Source of the DNA: Actinospica acidithermotolerans
Lineage (GTDB): Bacteria > Actinomycetota > Actinomycetes > Streptomycetales > Catenulisporaceae
DNA: 64,000 nt
Direction: 5' to 3'
Assembly (NCBI RefSeq): GCF_018139625.1
Contig: NZ_JAGSOH010000009.1
Location: forward strand, 39,519 to 103,518
Shown here: one piece after another, positions 9,743 to 18,603 of the stretch
Layout: each line of letters starts with the position of its first letter
Position numbering within the stretch: the first letter of the stretch is position 1
Notes under the pieces: generated by a model
Databases searched by the model: none
What the model was told of the DNA's origin: nothing
The model's input: only the letters and a program-made list of their open reading frames with translations
Program-made: the position numbers and the translations under genes

Positions 9743-9783
9743 GAGTGGGCGGGACCCGCTGGTCCCGGGTACCCCGCCCACTC
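9743..9783. repeat. Nested inverted repeat
   Basis: The outer arms 9743-9753 and 9773-9783 are perfect 11-bp complements. Inside lies GGGACC-CGCT-GGTCCC (9751-9766), a second perfect hairpin that overlaps the inner end of the left arm. It could form a cruciform or alternative RNA stems. Confidence 0.6.
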
Positions 9784-10078
9784 ACATAGGGGCCAACAAT
9801 GTACTAATCTAGGTACAGAAATCCGCGCCCGCCGTCGGCTTGGCGTCCGGGTAGCGCCACGGCGATCAACTGTGCGCCGGCGCGGACGGGCGTTCGACGG
9901 CTCGCCTTCGGCCGCGGCTGGACGCGCGTCGCCGAATGCGACCCTCAGGGGTTTCTTCCTGCTCTGTCTTCACCGTGCTCCGTGGCAACCGGCCCCGCCG
10001 TCCGCGGGTCTTGCGGCACGCAGCGTGCGGTGAACGGTGCCGGGACAGCCGTGATCACCGTCTATCTCAGGTATCACA

Positions 10079-10122
10079 ATGCGCATCGCCCGCTCCGGCG
10101 AGACGGAGCGGGCGATGCGCAT
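10079..10122 (-). terminator. Perfect 19-bp hairpin
   Basis: Arms 10079-10097 and 10104-10122 are exact complements with a 6-base loop (GCGAGA). It lies 65 bases past the stop of the small minus-strand ORF at 10187-10372 and is best read as its terminator. Confidence 0.65.
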
Positions 10123-10186
10123 GTGGTGCTCATTCAGCGTGGTGCGCTGGAGGTCGAGTCGCGAATCCCGATCACCGGCACGTCCG

Positions 10187-10372
10187 CTAGCAGCCTGCCA
10201 GAGCGAATTCGGCCGCCTCTGATGCGGGAAGCTTTTCGGGCGCGGCGGGCCCGGACACCGTCGTCCTCGCCGCGAGCGCCTCAGCCACCGCCGCCGCCTG
10301 CCGCGAGCTCACCGGCCAAACACCGCTACCCCGTTCCAACGCCCGCCGGATGTCGTCTGCCTCTACGTGCAC
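10187..10372 (-). CDS. Small ORF, possible 61-residue protein
   Basis: The start is set at GTG 10372 (VHVEADDIRRALERG), with GGAGAG about 10 bases upstream. The longer open frame to 10540 would run through the divergent promoter region of the XRE gene. The product is short and helical with an Ala-rich C-terminus, of unknown function. A strong hairpin follows it, and it is divergent from the XRE/ImmA module, so it may share that control region. Confidence 0.4.
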   Translation of the reverse strand: MHVEADDIRRALERGSGVWPVSSRQAAAVAEALAARTTVSGPAAPEKLPASEAAEFALAGC

Positions 10373-10571
10373 GTTCGCCCTCTCTCCATGGTGCTCCCCG
10401 ACCACGTGTGGACGCGGCAAATCTACGCATCTGCCCCACCCACCGCGGGAAAACAGGCGTCGTGAAAGAGCGCATGCGTCGCGCCCCTCCCCGAGCACAA
10501 CTTTTTGTGCCCACGACACATTAGTACTATAGTTCGTCACCGTGCGCCACAGTCAACAGCGGGTTGTGTCA

Positions 10572-10601
10572 AAATCTGGACACTGACTGTATGTCAGATT
10601 T
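10572..10601. promoter_or_regulatory. Operator-like inverted repeats before the XRE gene
   Basis: AAATCTG (10572-10578) and CAGATTT (10595-10601) are perfect 7-bp arms. Between them lies CTGAC-TGTAT-GTCAG (10583-10597). It sits 30 bases before the XRE start, the expected place for autoregulation. Confidence 0.5.
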
Positions 10602-10630
10602 CTGATAAGCGATGGGGGGTGGAGGGGCAG

Positions 10631-11266
10631 GTGACAGCGCCTCCAGGCGGACAGCCGCCACGGCTCAACAGCGACACCGTCAAGGACCGTCTCAACAGGT
10701 TGTTCGAATTCTTCCCGAACCCGGAGACCGGCCTGCCCTACACCAACGAACAGGCGGCCGCACGCATCGCGGCGATGGGCACACCCATCCACCGCAACAC
10801 GATCACGAACGCCCGCCGGGGCGAGACTGAGCCCACGCTCAAACACGCACGCGCCATACACGGGCTGTTCCCGGCCGCCCCCGGCGACTACCTCATGGTG
10901 GGCACGGAAGCCGACCGCAAGGCGATCGCGGCCCAGGACGCGCAAACCGAGCCTGAGACCGACGCCGTGACCGAGGAGGACCTGCGCGCCATCGCGCGCC
11001 TGTTCGGCGCGCCGGAGGAGGTGCTGACCAGCGACACCGACCTCGGCAAGGACTTCGATCTCGAACTGCAGGAGCTCCTCGCCCAGCGCAGGAGCGGCGC
11101 CCACTTCCTGGCCTTCGCCATGCGCTACGACCAAGAGCCCGACGCCGAGGTCAAGCAGGAGATGATCCGGCAGCTCGAGCAGGCCGGCCGCATCGGCCGG
11201 CGTCTGCTGGCCAATCGCCGACATCCGGCCCCGCACGATGGCCGGGACGACGATGCGGATTCCTGA
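10631..11266 (+). CDS. XRE-type transcriptional regulator
   Basis: 211 residues. GTG 10631 is chosen because GGAGG lies 5-6 bases upstream and homologues of this kind begin close to the DKDRLNRLF-like helix (here VKDRLNRLFEFF). The N-terminal HTH resembles Streptomyces regulators that pair with ImmA/IrrE peptidases, with TNEQAAARIAAMG and a recognition helix in NTITNARRG. The C-terminal half is acidic and helical. It overlaps the peptidase gene by 29 bases, and inverted repeats lie just upstream. The likely role is repression of the module until the peptidase cleaves it, inferred from the family pairing. Confidence 0.7.
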   Translation: MTAPPGGQPPRLNSDTVKDRLNRLFEFFPNPETGLPYTNEQAAARIAAMGTPIHRNTITNARRGETEPTLKHARAIHGLFPAAPGDYLMVGTEADRKAIAAQDAQTEPETDAVTEEDLRAIARLFGAPEEVLTSDTDLGKDFDLELQELLAQRRSGAHFLAFAMRYDQEPDAEVKQEMIRQLEQAGRIGRRLLANRRHPAPHDGRDDDADS

Positions 11267-11849
11267 CTGGTATCACCGCAGGCGCGTCCGCCTGGCCGCC
11301 GACCGCTTCCCGCTTCCCCCGGACGCCGGCCTGGCTCTGCAGCACATCGTCGAGCAGACCGAGCAGCTCACCGGGCGACTGACGATGATGGCGCCGGTGC
11401 CGATGGATCCACGCGGCCCCTCAGGCCGCGTGGACCGGATGCTGATCGACGGCGAGGCCCTGGACCTGGTGCAGGTTCCAGAGGACGCCGACGTCGCGCA
11501 CCAGGAGCACATCGCTCTGCACGAGGTGGCACACCTGGTGCTCGGCCACGTCGAGATCCCCCAGGCCGGGCCCGACGCCACCAGCCATCCGATCCTCGCC
11601 TCCATCTACGGGCAGGACGTGCTCGACAGGGCCCTCGAGACCGAGGGCTCGTTCCTGCGCGGATGCGTTGCCTGCGACAGCGCCCAGGAAGAGGAGGCCG
11701 AGGCCTTCGCCCGCCGGCTCGCCGTCCGGATCGCCCTGGCCCGACGCCCCCACGCCGTTGCGGACGCGGGCCAGGACGCGCAGGAACTCGCCGAACGCGT
11801 CGTCGCGCCTTCGGCATCGAATAGCAGCAATCCGAACGGGGAGGACAAC
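11238..11849 (+). CDS. ImmA/IrrE-type metallopeptidase (no stop in frame)
   Basis: About 204 residues match an ImmA/IrrE-like peptidase, with HEVAH-LVLGH zinc motif near residue 95 and the usual later Glu-rich EEEAEAFARRLA helix. ATG 11238 overlaps the XRE gene; ATG 11253 is an alternative start. No stop follows: the frame stays open through the whole next gene, which uses another frame, and joins the frame of the PAP2-like gene to 13496. The boundary given is just before the next gene's GTG. A TAG lies at 11820-11822 in another frame, so a small indel may have removed the stop, or the protein may carry a long Arg-rich tail. Confidence 0.6.
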
Positions 11850-11850
11850 G

Positions 11851-12930
11851 GTGGACATACTCACCCTGACAGTGGCCGCAATCGCCTGGGCCGCAGCGCT
11901 CGCCGGCCCAGCCAGATGGTGGCGCCACGGCCGGCCCGGCTCCGGCCTGATGTTCGCGGTCATGACCGTTCTGGGCACGTGCTTCCTGCTGCTGGACAAC
12001 AGCGTGGACGCCGCACTGCGCCACGCCGTCCCGTCCGAGCAGAACATCGAGGTCCTTCTGCGCGACTGCGCCGGGATGATCCTCGCGTGGTGCGTCCAGA
12101 TGCTGATCCTCGCAGCGGCGTACAGATCCGAAGAACGAGCCGCCGCCGCCCGGTGGCGCACCGCGCTGCTGCCCGCGGTGCTCATCGCCATGACGGCGAC
12201 GTTCCTGATCGAGTTCGCCGGCAAGCCCTTCGCCGTCGACTACGCCAGCAGGTGGGGCCAGGACGGCGTCTTCCTCCTCTACAGCGCGATCTACGAGGGA
12301 TACTTCCTGGTCGCCCTGTGGGACATCCGCGCCCTGAGCGTCCGAGCCGTCAAGATCGCCGCACGCCCCTCGGTCAGGGCCGGGCTCCGCATGATCAAGG
12401 CGGCGGCCTGGTTCGCGCTGGTCTACGTCCTCGCAGTCCTCGCGAACCTCGTCATCGACCGCTTCCACCCCGCGACCCCCTGGATCATCGCGGTGGGCAC
12501 CTACTCCACGCTCGTGGCCGGACTCCTCCTCGTCGCCGGCATCCTCACCCCGGTCGCCGGGATCGGGCTCGAGACCGCCGTGCGCGCGCCCGAAAGGCGC
12601 CAGCAGATCAAGCAGCTCGCCCCTCTCGCCCGCATGCTCGACGCGTCGGAGTCCGCACCGCTGCTTCCGACCCAGGAACACGTGACGGCACGGCTGGTAG
12701 AACTGCGCGACGCCGCGCGTCTGCTGCTCCCGTGGTGCGACGGTGCAACCACCGAGGCCACCGAGGCCGAGGTCGCGCGAACACTGGCGAACGCCGCACA
12801 CGCCCGCCTGCAGGGCAAGCCGCAGGTGCACACCGGATGGTCTCTGCCGGCCTGGTTCGCCGATCCGAAGCGCCTGGCGCTGGTCGCCGACGCACTGACC
12901 ACCGAGCCGACGGAAGCCCTCACGCCATGA
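11851..12930 (+). CDS. MAB_1171c-like putative membrane transporter
   Basis: 359 residues. GTG 11851 (VDILTLTVAAIAW) has GGAGG 8-9 bases upstream. About seven hydrophobic segments fill residues 1-240, followed by a cytoplasmic helical tail with ARLVELRDAARLLLPW. This architecture, directly behind XRE and ImmA/IrrE genes, is typical of the actinomycete MAB_1171c family (DUF6545-like tail); transport itself is not proven for it. It overlaps the next gene by 4 bases (ATGA). The family assignment is from memory of the layout and tail motif. Confidence 0.65.
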   Translation: MDILTLTVAAIAWAAALAGPARWWRHGRPGSGLMFAVMTVLGTCFLLLDNSVDAALRHAVPSEQNIEVLLRDCAGMILAWCVQMLILAAAYRSEERAAAARWRTALLPAVLIAMTATFLIEFAGKPFAVDYASRWGQDGVFLLYSAIYEGYFLVALWDIRALSVRAVKIAARPSVRAGLRMIKAAAWFALVYVLAVLANLVIDRFHPATPWIIAVGTYSTLVAGLLLVAGILTPVAGIGLETAVRAPERRQQIKQLAPLARMLDASESAPLLPTQEHVTARLVELRDAARLLLPWCDGATTEATEAEVARTLANAAHARLQGKPQVHTGWSLPAWFADPKRLALVADALTTEPTEALTP

Positions 12931-13496
12931 ACAAGACCCTCGCCGTCCTGGCCCGCATCGGCACCGAGCTAGGAGCCCCATGGGTTCTGGTGATCCTCGT
13001 CGCCGTCCCCGCCGGATTCCTCGCCCACCATCCCTGGTGGGGCGCTGCGCTCGCGCTGGTCGCCTCCGTGCTGCCCCAGTCGCTCATCGTCGCCCACCGC
13101 GGCTTCGGCGACCGCCACGCGCGCGGAGTCGACCGCCGGTTCGAATACGCGGTGACGATCTTGCCCGTCCTGGCCTACTGCGCGGCGGCGGCAGCCTGCC
13201 GGCAAGGCGCGATGGCACTGCTCGCGGCGGTGATGATACTCACGCTCCTACTCACCGGTTTGGTGACCGGGATCTTCCGGTGGAAAGCGAGCGTGCACGC
13301 GGCCGTAGCGTCTGGCGCCGTATTGATCTGGTGGGCACTCGGACTCGGTGGCCGCGGGGTGCTCCTAGCCTTCATTCTGCCGGTCTGGATTAGCTGGTCG
13401 CGCGTACGCGTCCGCGATCATACTGTGGGGCAGGTATGGGCGGGGGCTACGTGCGGCGTGGTCGCAGGGATCGTCTTCGCCCTCTGTGCCGGTTGA
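12927..13496 (+). CDS. PAP2-like membrane protein
   Basis: 189 residues with five to six hydrophobic segments. The C-terminal half has KASVHAAVASG and SRVRVRDHTVGQVWAG, which match the second and third PAP2 phosphatase signature blocks (PSGH-like and SRx5Hx3D-like). The first His block is weakened (SVHAA), and the last Asp is Gln, so activity is uncertain. The ATG overlaps the previous stop by 4 bases. It is the last gene of the XRE/ImmA/membrane module. Confidence 0.6.
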   Translation: MNKTLAVLARIGTELGAPWVLVILVAVPAGFLAHHPWWGAALALVASVLPQSLIVAHRGFGDRHARGVDRRFEYAVTILPVLAYCAAAAACRQGAMALLAAVMILTLLLTGLVTGIFRWKASVHAAVASGAVLIWWALGLGGRGVLLAFILPVWISWSRVRVRDHTVGQVWAGATCGVVAGIVFALCAG

Positions 13497-13585
13497 GGAC
13501 GTACCGTGCCCGCGCATCCCAGACCCAGCAAGGCAACTAGCGAGCGTCAAGCTGGTTCACCGGTTAGTGGCTAAGGACTTGGCCC

Positions 13586-14041
13586 TTAGAGAGTCACACG
13601 ATACGAGATCTTGCCGGTGCTCGGGATAGCTCCGAGTGACTCGTAGAACCGCTGCGCCGCTTCGTTGTCACTATCGGTTCCCCACTCGAAGCGGCTGCAT
13701 CGCTTGGCCCTTGCAACCTGCTCCAGGGCGGCCATCAGTTGCTTGCCGATGCCGGTGCGTCGGTATGCCTGGGCCACATACAGCTCCTTGAGGAAGAGCG
13801 AGGTCGTGAAGCCGGAGGCCGGCCAGTGGAACGAATATGAGGCGAATCCGGCCAGCTTGTCGCCGTCCCAAGCAAGCATCGCCTCGGCCGCCGGCCGATC
13901 CGCGAACAGCGCCTCGGAGATCTGTGCCACCTTCTCGTCCAGCGACTCTGTGGGTGTTCCGCCATAGAACTGCTCAAGTTCGTCCATGAGACCAGCGAGT
14001 TGCGCGGCGTCCTCAGGACTGGCTGCGGTCAAAGTGATCAT
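13586..14041 (-). CDS. GNAT N-acetyltransferase
   Basis: 151 residues forming one complete GNAT domain: beta strands around FASYSFHWP, the acetyl-CoA loop in YVAQAYRRTGIGKQLM (Q/RxxGxG/A type), and the late NEAAQRFYESLGA motif. It resembles small-molecule acetyltransferases of the spermidine/aminoglycoside type. The start ATG overlaps the stop of the upstream XRE-TPR gene (ATGA), so the two are translationally coupled. The substrate is unknown. Confidence 0.8.
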   Translation of the reverse strand: MITLTAASPEDAAQLAGLMDELEQFYGGTPTESLDEKVAQISEALFADRPAAEAMLAWDGDKLAGFASYSFHWPASGFTTSLFLKELYVAQAYRRTGIGKQLMAALEQVARAKRCSRFEWGTDSDNEAAQRFYESLGAIPSTGKISYRVTL

Positions 14042-15318
14042 GGTTCGAACACCTCGTTCTCATCGGGGGTCATCAGTCGGTCTCGAAGTTCCGCAGCAGC
14101 GGGCAGTGCGTGGCGGCGCGCCAAGGGAATAGCCTCGAGCAACTGCCGACCACGAAGGTTGATGATCCCCGCGCGTTGAGCGTCACTCAAGCCACTCATG
14201 ACCTCGACAGCGTACGCGAGGCCCGATCCTGCGTCACCCGCGCGGATTAGGCAGGACGCGTGGTCGAGTTGGGCGAAGGTGCGGTCCATGTAGTCGTCCG
14301 GGCTGCACAGCGCGAGAGCTTGTTCTGATGCGCGCCACGCGTTGGCCGTGTCGCCGAGATGGGTGTAGGCGTTTCCCTGGTGGAAGCGCAACTGGCCCTC
14401 GTCGTAGCCGAACGCGGAGTCGTTGACGAACTCCGGCGCCAACCTGCTCAGAGCGTCTTCGGCGTTTCCGAGAGCGCGCTCGCAGCCATGTACGTCGCCC
14501 CGGGCGGCGAGAATCCTCGCTTCGAGGGCCACCGAGAGCACAGAGCCGACCCTGGCCGTTGCGCCCGCCGCGTCCTGGGAACCGCGGGCAACTATCAGGG
14601 CTTCGCCGAGATCGCCGCTGTAGTAGTGCCCGTAGGCCTCCTGGGCCAGGACCCAGGAGAGGGTCTCCGGCTCGCCGGCTTCGACCGCGGCATTCCTAGC
14701 TACGCGGGCCCAGCTTCGGAAGTCGCTGCGCCTATCCAGCTTAATCAGTGTGAGGCACAGTAGTCCTGACATCTGTGCCGCGACTCTGGTTAGAGTGGCA
14801 GCTGTTGAAAGGGGACGGGGCCGAGCGAAGAGCTCCTGGATTTCGGCAAGGTCAGCCGTAAGATCTGCAAACAGCACACTGGCGGGCTGGCCCCTGGCGA
14901 CCAGTCCATACCGCCGAACGGTCTCCTCGAGATCGGAGAGCAGAGCGTTCGAGAGCGAACCACCGGATACTGAGTTCGCGAGCGCTATCCGGAGTTCGGC
15001 CAGTCCGCCCCCCGTGGTTGTCGTGCCGATCGGGTTGCGCGTGTTGTGATCGGTGTTAAGGGAGAGTTCGATCGGCTGTGCGGCAACGAGCTCCGGCACT
15101 ACATGCTGGCTCTCGCTGAGCAGTTGGTCGAGCTCGCCGACCGTGATTTCCAACGCACGTGCCAGGCTGATGCGCAACCAGGGCTGGGGCTCGCCAGTGC
15201 CTGCCTCCCAGCGGCCGACGGACCGGACATCCACCCGCAGGCGATCTGCAAGGTCCTGCTGGGACAGGCCGACAGTGCGTCGTCGGCGGGCGAGCCTGGT
15301 TCTGCGCGGCTTGATCAT
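14038..15318 (-). CDS. XRE regulator with TPR-like C-terminal domain
   Basis: 426 residues from ATG 15318 (a GTG at 15336 is also possible). Residues 5-60 are a Cro/CI-type HTH: RTVGLSQQDLADRLRVDVRSVGRWEAG. The remainder is a helical TPR-like array (repeated A-x-G/A-x-A-x2-A pairs), as in streptomycete regulators of secondary metabolism and development. A GACCT...AGGTC repeat and CAGAC-TACT-GTCTG lie just upstream (15355-15415). It belongs with the minus-strand cluster and could be its regulator. A related protein is encoded at 38808-40112. Confidence 0.75.
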   Translation of the reverse strand: MIKPRRTRLARRRRTVGLSQQDLADRLRVDVRSVGRWEAGTGEPQPWLRISLARALEITVGELDQLLSESQHVVPELVAAQPIELSLNTDHNTRNPIGTTTTGGGLAELRIALANSVSGGSLSNALLSDLEETVRRYGLVARGQPASVLFADLTADLAEIQELFARPRPLSTAATLTRVAAQMSGLLCLTLIKLDRRSDFRSWARVARNAAVEAGEPETLSWVLAQEAYGHYYSGDLGEALIVARGSQDAAGATARVGSVLSVALEARILAARGDVHGCERALGNAEDALSRLAPEFVNDSAFGYDEGQLRFHQGNAYTHLGDTANAWRASEQALALCSPDDYMDRTFAQLDHASCLIRAGDAGSGLAYAVEVMSGLSDAQRAGIINLRGRQLLEAIPLARRHALPAAAELRDRLMTPDENEVFEP

Positions 15319-15534
15319 CTGTCGAACTCGCCGCACCCTTCCCTGCTCGTCCTCGACCTAAGGCCCCGGTTCAGGTCGTCAGTATCACAGACTACTGTCT
15401 GCTTCTCCATCCAGGCCATCGCCCGAGCACGGCCGCCGTTTCCTCAAGCCAAGAGTGCCACCGGCGAAGGTCGAACGAAGGCCTGGCGGAATCAGCGGAA
15501 GGTCCAACTGGACCCGGCCACAGTCTTGTGGCGC

Positions 15535-15966
15535 CTAGAGGCAGCACTCCCCGAACGGGCCGATCGGAGGTCCCAGGTCAATAGAGAGGTCGGCGACCGC
15601 TGCGTTGACGCTGGATCCGCCGAGGAGCGGGACTAGTTCATCCATTACGTAGGCAAGGACAAATTCCGCCTCGGCTTCCGTGTCAAGGGGGACCTTGCTG
15701 TCAGTGCTGGAGCACCAGATATGAACTTCGATGGTGTCGCTGAGCAGCCCCAGCACGAGCGCTCGGCCGATGGCGTGCCACTCACCTCCAATGTCGGCTC
15801 TTGCGCTAGCCCAAAGATGAGGTTCAACGACGATCGAGACTTGCTGGGGTAGATTGATGGCTCCAGAGCGCAAAAGCGCTTCGAAAGCCGTCGCGGATGC
15901 TGAGATCACCTGGCCAGTGAAACCTCGTCGAGTCCGCGGAAGCTGTGCTCCGAGGCGTTCGCTCAC
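15535..15966 (-). CDS. Hypothetical protein
   Basis: 143 residues from GTG 15966, preceded by GAGGAG at a usable distance. No recognised domain. It has alternating beta-like segments (QVSIVVEPHLW, IEVHIWCSST) and an acidic helix. It lies between the class I LysRS gene and the XRE-TPR gene on the same strand, so it is probably part of that transcript. Function unknown. Confidence 0.5.
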   Translation of the reverse strand: MSERLGAQLPRTRRGFTGQVISASATAFEALLRSGAINLPQQVSIVVEPHLWASARADIGGEWHAIGRALVLGLLSDTIEVHIWCSSTDSKVPLDTEAEAEFVLAYVMDELVPLLGGSSVNAAVADLSIDLGPPIGPFGECCL

Positions 15967-16039
15967 GTCGGCTCTTCTCCTCGTCCGTGGCACACTCGCA
16001 TGACGCGCCGATGGCATTCAGGCAGGTATCGTGGCCGCC

Positions 16040-17710
16040 TTACGGCACAGTGAGGAGCTTCTGGATACGTTCGATTCCGAGTGCCAGGAGGAGTGTGGGC
16101 AGTCGGGGTCCCGTGTCGCGCCCGACGAGCAGCATGTAGAGCAATGAAAACAGTGCGCGTTGTTCGGCCTTCAGCTCCGGGGTGGGCTCGGCATCCAAGG
16201 CCAGCCCCGCCTGGAGCTTCGGAACCCCGTAGACGAGGGCGGTGAGCCCAGGAAGTGACCAGTGCTCATCGAGACCGTCGAGCAGGAGCTTGAGAGATTC
16301 GCGCTGTGCGCGGGTCAGTCGGTCAAGCTGGGCAGCGTCTGGTTCTGAGCGGACCTGGGTCCGTTCGTCGGCGGGGACGTAGTTACTGATCCATGCCTGT
16401 GCGCAGTCAAGGCGCGGGCGTGCCTGATCCAGCGTCTGAAGCGGGTCATCGACCGTGAGGTCTTTCAAAATCCGTAGAGTCTGCTGATCGTCGCCTGTCG
16501 TGATGTCGACGACAGAAGCCAGAGTCCGGAAGGGCAGCGCCCTCGCGGTGGTCGGTAGAGTTCGCGTCGCAGAGCCAATCGACCTAGCGCGCACCGCCAG
16601 GTCCCCTGCTTCAGCCGTGCCAGCATCGATCTTTCGGCCGAGGGCGTCCCACTCGTCGTACAGGCGGCTGACTTCCTGATCGAATGCAACTGTGATCGCC
16701 TGGTTGGGCTTGCGACGGGCGTAGAGCCAGCGCAGCAGCGGGGCCTCGATGATCTGAAGTGCATTGGTCGGTGTTGGGGCGCCGCCGACCGAGCCACTCA
16801 TCTTGGCCGAGCCGCCGCTCGTTCCGACGAAGGAATAGCCGAGATAGGAGGGTGGCCGCCCGTTGAAGACCTCTCTTACGAGCTGCGAGCCGACGGTGAA
16901 ACTGGATCCTGGGGAGGAGTGGTCGACGCCGCCGGCTTCGAAGGTGACTCGCTCGTACGCCCACCGCATGGGCCAGTCGACCTTCCAGACGAGCTTGCCC
17001 CCGTTCACCCGATTGAGCGCGAATCCGTCCGCGTGACCGCACTGGCAGGTGTACTCGATGTAGGTCGAACTCTCGTCGAAGGCAGTGATAGCTGTCGTGT
17101 CGCGTCCGCAGGTCGAGCAGTACGGCTTGTACGGGTAGTACTCGATGCCCGCGCCAGCACCCTCGGCTTCGTCGTCGTCGCCCTCGGGCTCGTCGCCGGC
17201 CTTCTTCGCAGTGCGGTAGCGGCCGAGGACAGAGTCGATCTGAGCACGATTCCGCATCGCGTGGAGGATCTGGTCGCGATACGCACCGGAGGTGTACATC
17301 TGGGTTTGGCTGACCTCGACCACCTCTACTCCGAGCTGCAGGAGTGCGGCGCGGAAGGGCTCCTTGAAGTGTTCGGCCCAGTTCGGGTGCTCGCCACATG
17401 GGTCTGGCACCGATGTCAGCGGTCGACCGATGTGCTCAGCGAAAGAGCTCGGCTGGCCCGCGGGCACCTTGCGTAAGCGATCGTAGTCGTCCCACGACAG
17501 GATGTGCTTGCACTCCAGGCCCCGCCGCTGCAGTTCGTCCGCGACGAAATGGGGAACCATGATCTCCCGTAGATTGCCCAGGTGAATCGGCCCTGACGGG
17601 CTGATCCCTGAGGCGCAGACGAGGGGTGTGTCCGGCCCGCGGCGTTTGCCTTCGGCGATGACCTGGTCCGCTGCGACGGCCACCCAATCGCCTTGCTTCA
17701 CGCCAGCCAC
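16040..17710 (-). CDS. lysS: Class I lysyl-tRNA synthetase
   Basis: 556 residues, the full length of class I LysRS. GTG 17710 is favoured by GGAGG 6 bases upstream. The Rossmann catalytic core has HLGN (HIGH motif) in SGPIHLGNLRE and AKMSGS (KMSKS-type motif). Between them is a Cys-rich zinc insert (CSTCG ... CQCGH), and an anticodon-binding helical domain closes the C-terminus. It charges tRNA-Lys. This may be the housekeeping copy or an extra copy: it lies at the tail of an accessory minus-strand cluster that also carries a class II LysRS-like gene, so a self-resistance or pathway role is possible. Confidence 0.85.
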   Translation of the reverse strand: MAGVKQGDWVAVAADQVIAEGKRRGPDTPLVCASGISPSGPIHLGNLREIMVPHFVADELQRRGLECKHILSWDDYDRLRKVPAGQPSSFAEHIGRPLTSVPDPCGEHPNWAEHFKEPFRAALLQLGVEVVEVSQTQMYTSGAYRDQILHAMRNRAQIDSVLGRYRTAKKAGDEPEGDDDEAEGAGAGIEYYPYKPYCSTCGRDTTAITAFDESSTYIEYTCQCGHADGFALNRVNGGKLVWKVDWPMRWAYERVTFEAGGVDHSSPGSSFTVGSQLVREVFNGRPPSYLGYSFVGTSGGSAKMSGSVGGAPTPTNALQIIEAPLLRWLYARRKPNQAITVAFDQEVSRLYDEWDALGRKIDAGTAEAGDLAVRARSIGSATRTLPTTARALPFRTLASVVDITTGDDQQTLRILKDLTVDDPLQTLDQARPRLDCAQAWISNYVPADERTQVRSEPDAAQLDRLTRAQRESLKLLLDGLDEHWSLPGLTALVYGVPKLQAGLALDAEPTPELKAEQRALFSLLYMLLVGRDTGPRLPTLLLALGIERIQKLLTVP

Positions 17711-18024
17711 GTCACGCCTCCAGTAGATGTTGATCGCCGAGATACACAGAGGATAGCCGCTCGCACGGGCTCCCAGTGCCGCCTGCGCTCGCACAGCGCT
17801 CGAACTTGGGTCACATCATGCCCGTCCGCTGTAGTGAAACCGGCGGCATCGCCGGAGGTACGCTCAAGCCTATTAGATAGGTGTTAGGCCGACCATGTGT
17901 GGACTTACGCTGCATTCGCGGCAGAGCAGTGGACCGGTCGGGTAGTCAACCTTAGGACTCGCGGCAAGCCGACCATCCGCACTCCGCATTGAGGGTGGAG
18001 GCAGAAGTATCAACACACCGTCAT
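17711..18024. other. Intergenic region upstream of class I LysRS
   Basis: No gene seen. It contains CCTAT-TAG-ATAGG near 17870 (short inverted repeat) and several AT-richer patches, consistent with a promoter for the LysRS gene. No T-box specifier or antiterminator was recognised. Confidence 0.4.
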
Positions 18025-18594
18025 CTATATCAACCGGCCTTCCGGATCGGCTAAACCAGCCAGCGTGATGACTGCTGCAGCGATTTGTGGCGGCGTGAGA
18101 TGTTCGGTGTCGATGTGGGTGGCGAAGACCGGCAGGGCGAGGGAGGCCAGGCAGCGTTCGACTTGGAGGCCTTCCCAGCTCAGCTCACCCCAGCGATCAG
18201 GTCCTTCACCGCGCTGGCGCAGCCTTTCCCTGATCGTCTCGGGCTGCGCTAGCAGCGTCACATGGGTGACGGCTATGCCGAGATCTCGGATAGGCTGAAC
18301 AATTTCGCCGAACACACGGGGTCGGACGATGGTCATTGGAATGAGCAGGTCCCGTCCGTACGTTCGGTGGACTTGTTCGATCAATGTACGAGTGAGCGCT
18401 GGCCATATTGGTTCGAGTTCGAACTCCTCCATGCGCATCACTTCGGGTAATTGCGCCCAGAGCATGTGTCCGACCTTCTCGGGGTCGATGATGAGCGCGT
18501 CAGGAATGAGCTTGTTCAGTTCGGCGACTGCTGTGGTTTTGCCGACGCCGAACGGCCCGTTCACAAAAATGATCAATTGGGTCACCTGGGGCAT
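18025..18594 (-). CDS. TmrB-like P-loop protein
   Basis: 189 residues. Walker A is GPFGVGKTT at residues 13-21 and leads into AELNKLIPDALIIDPEKVGHML, a layout typical of the tunicamycin-resistance protein TmrB and related small P-loop kinases. The later TLLAQPETIRERLRQRGE helix fits the lid region. TmrB itself is an ATP-binding protein giving tunicamycin resistance. Here it closes a run that includes nucleotide-deaminase-like and methyltransferase genes, so self-protection against a nucleoside-type product is a reasonable guess. Confidence 0.65.
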   Translation of the reverse strand: MPQVTQLIIFVNGPFGVGKTTAVAELNKLIPDALIIDPEKVGHMLWAQLPEVMRMEEFELEPIWPALTRTLIEQVHRTYGRDLLIPMTIVRPRVFGEIVQPIRDLGIAVTHVTLLAQPETIRERLRQRGEGPDRWGELSWEGLQVERCLASLALPVFATHIDTEHLTPPQIAAAVITLAGLADPEGRLI

Positions 18595-18603
18595 TGAGTT
18601 TGC

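Larger units (their letters stand above)
9075..10186. other. 1.1 kb without a supported gene
   Basis: Open frames here are Arg-rich and look like GC-driven shadows. The interval holds a 10-bp palindrome (CAATGCATTG near 9303), a compound inverted repeat at 9743-9783, a TGTAC-N8-GTACA repeat near 9798-9815, and a 19-bp hairpin at 10079-10122. The clustering of palindromes fits a regulatory or replication/transfer region, but no specific function can be shown. Confidence 0.4.

Noticed and set aside
9143..10033. 296-codon plus-strand ORF
   Set aside because: Arg-rich and unlike a protein; it runs through inverted repeats and looks like a GC shadow.
11238..13496. A single 752-residue protein
   Set aside because: The middle 359 codons are an out-of-frame reading of a clear membrane protein, and the last 190 codons are a separate PAP2-like gene.
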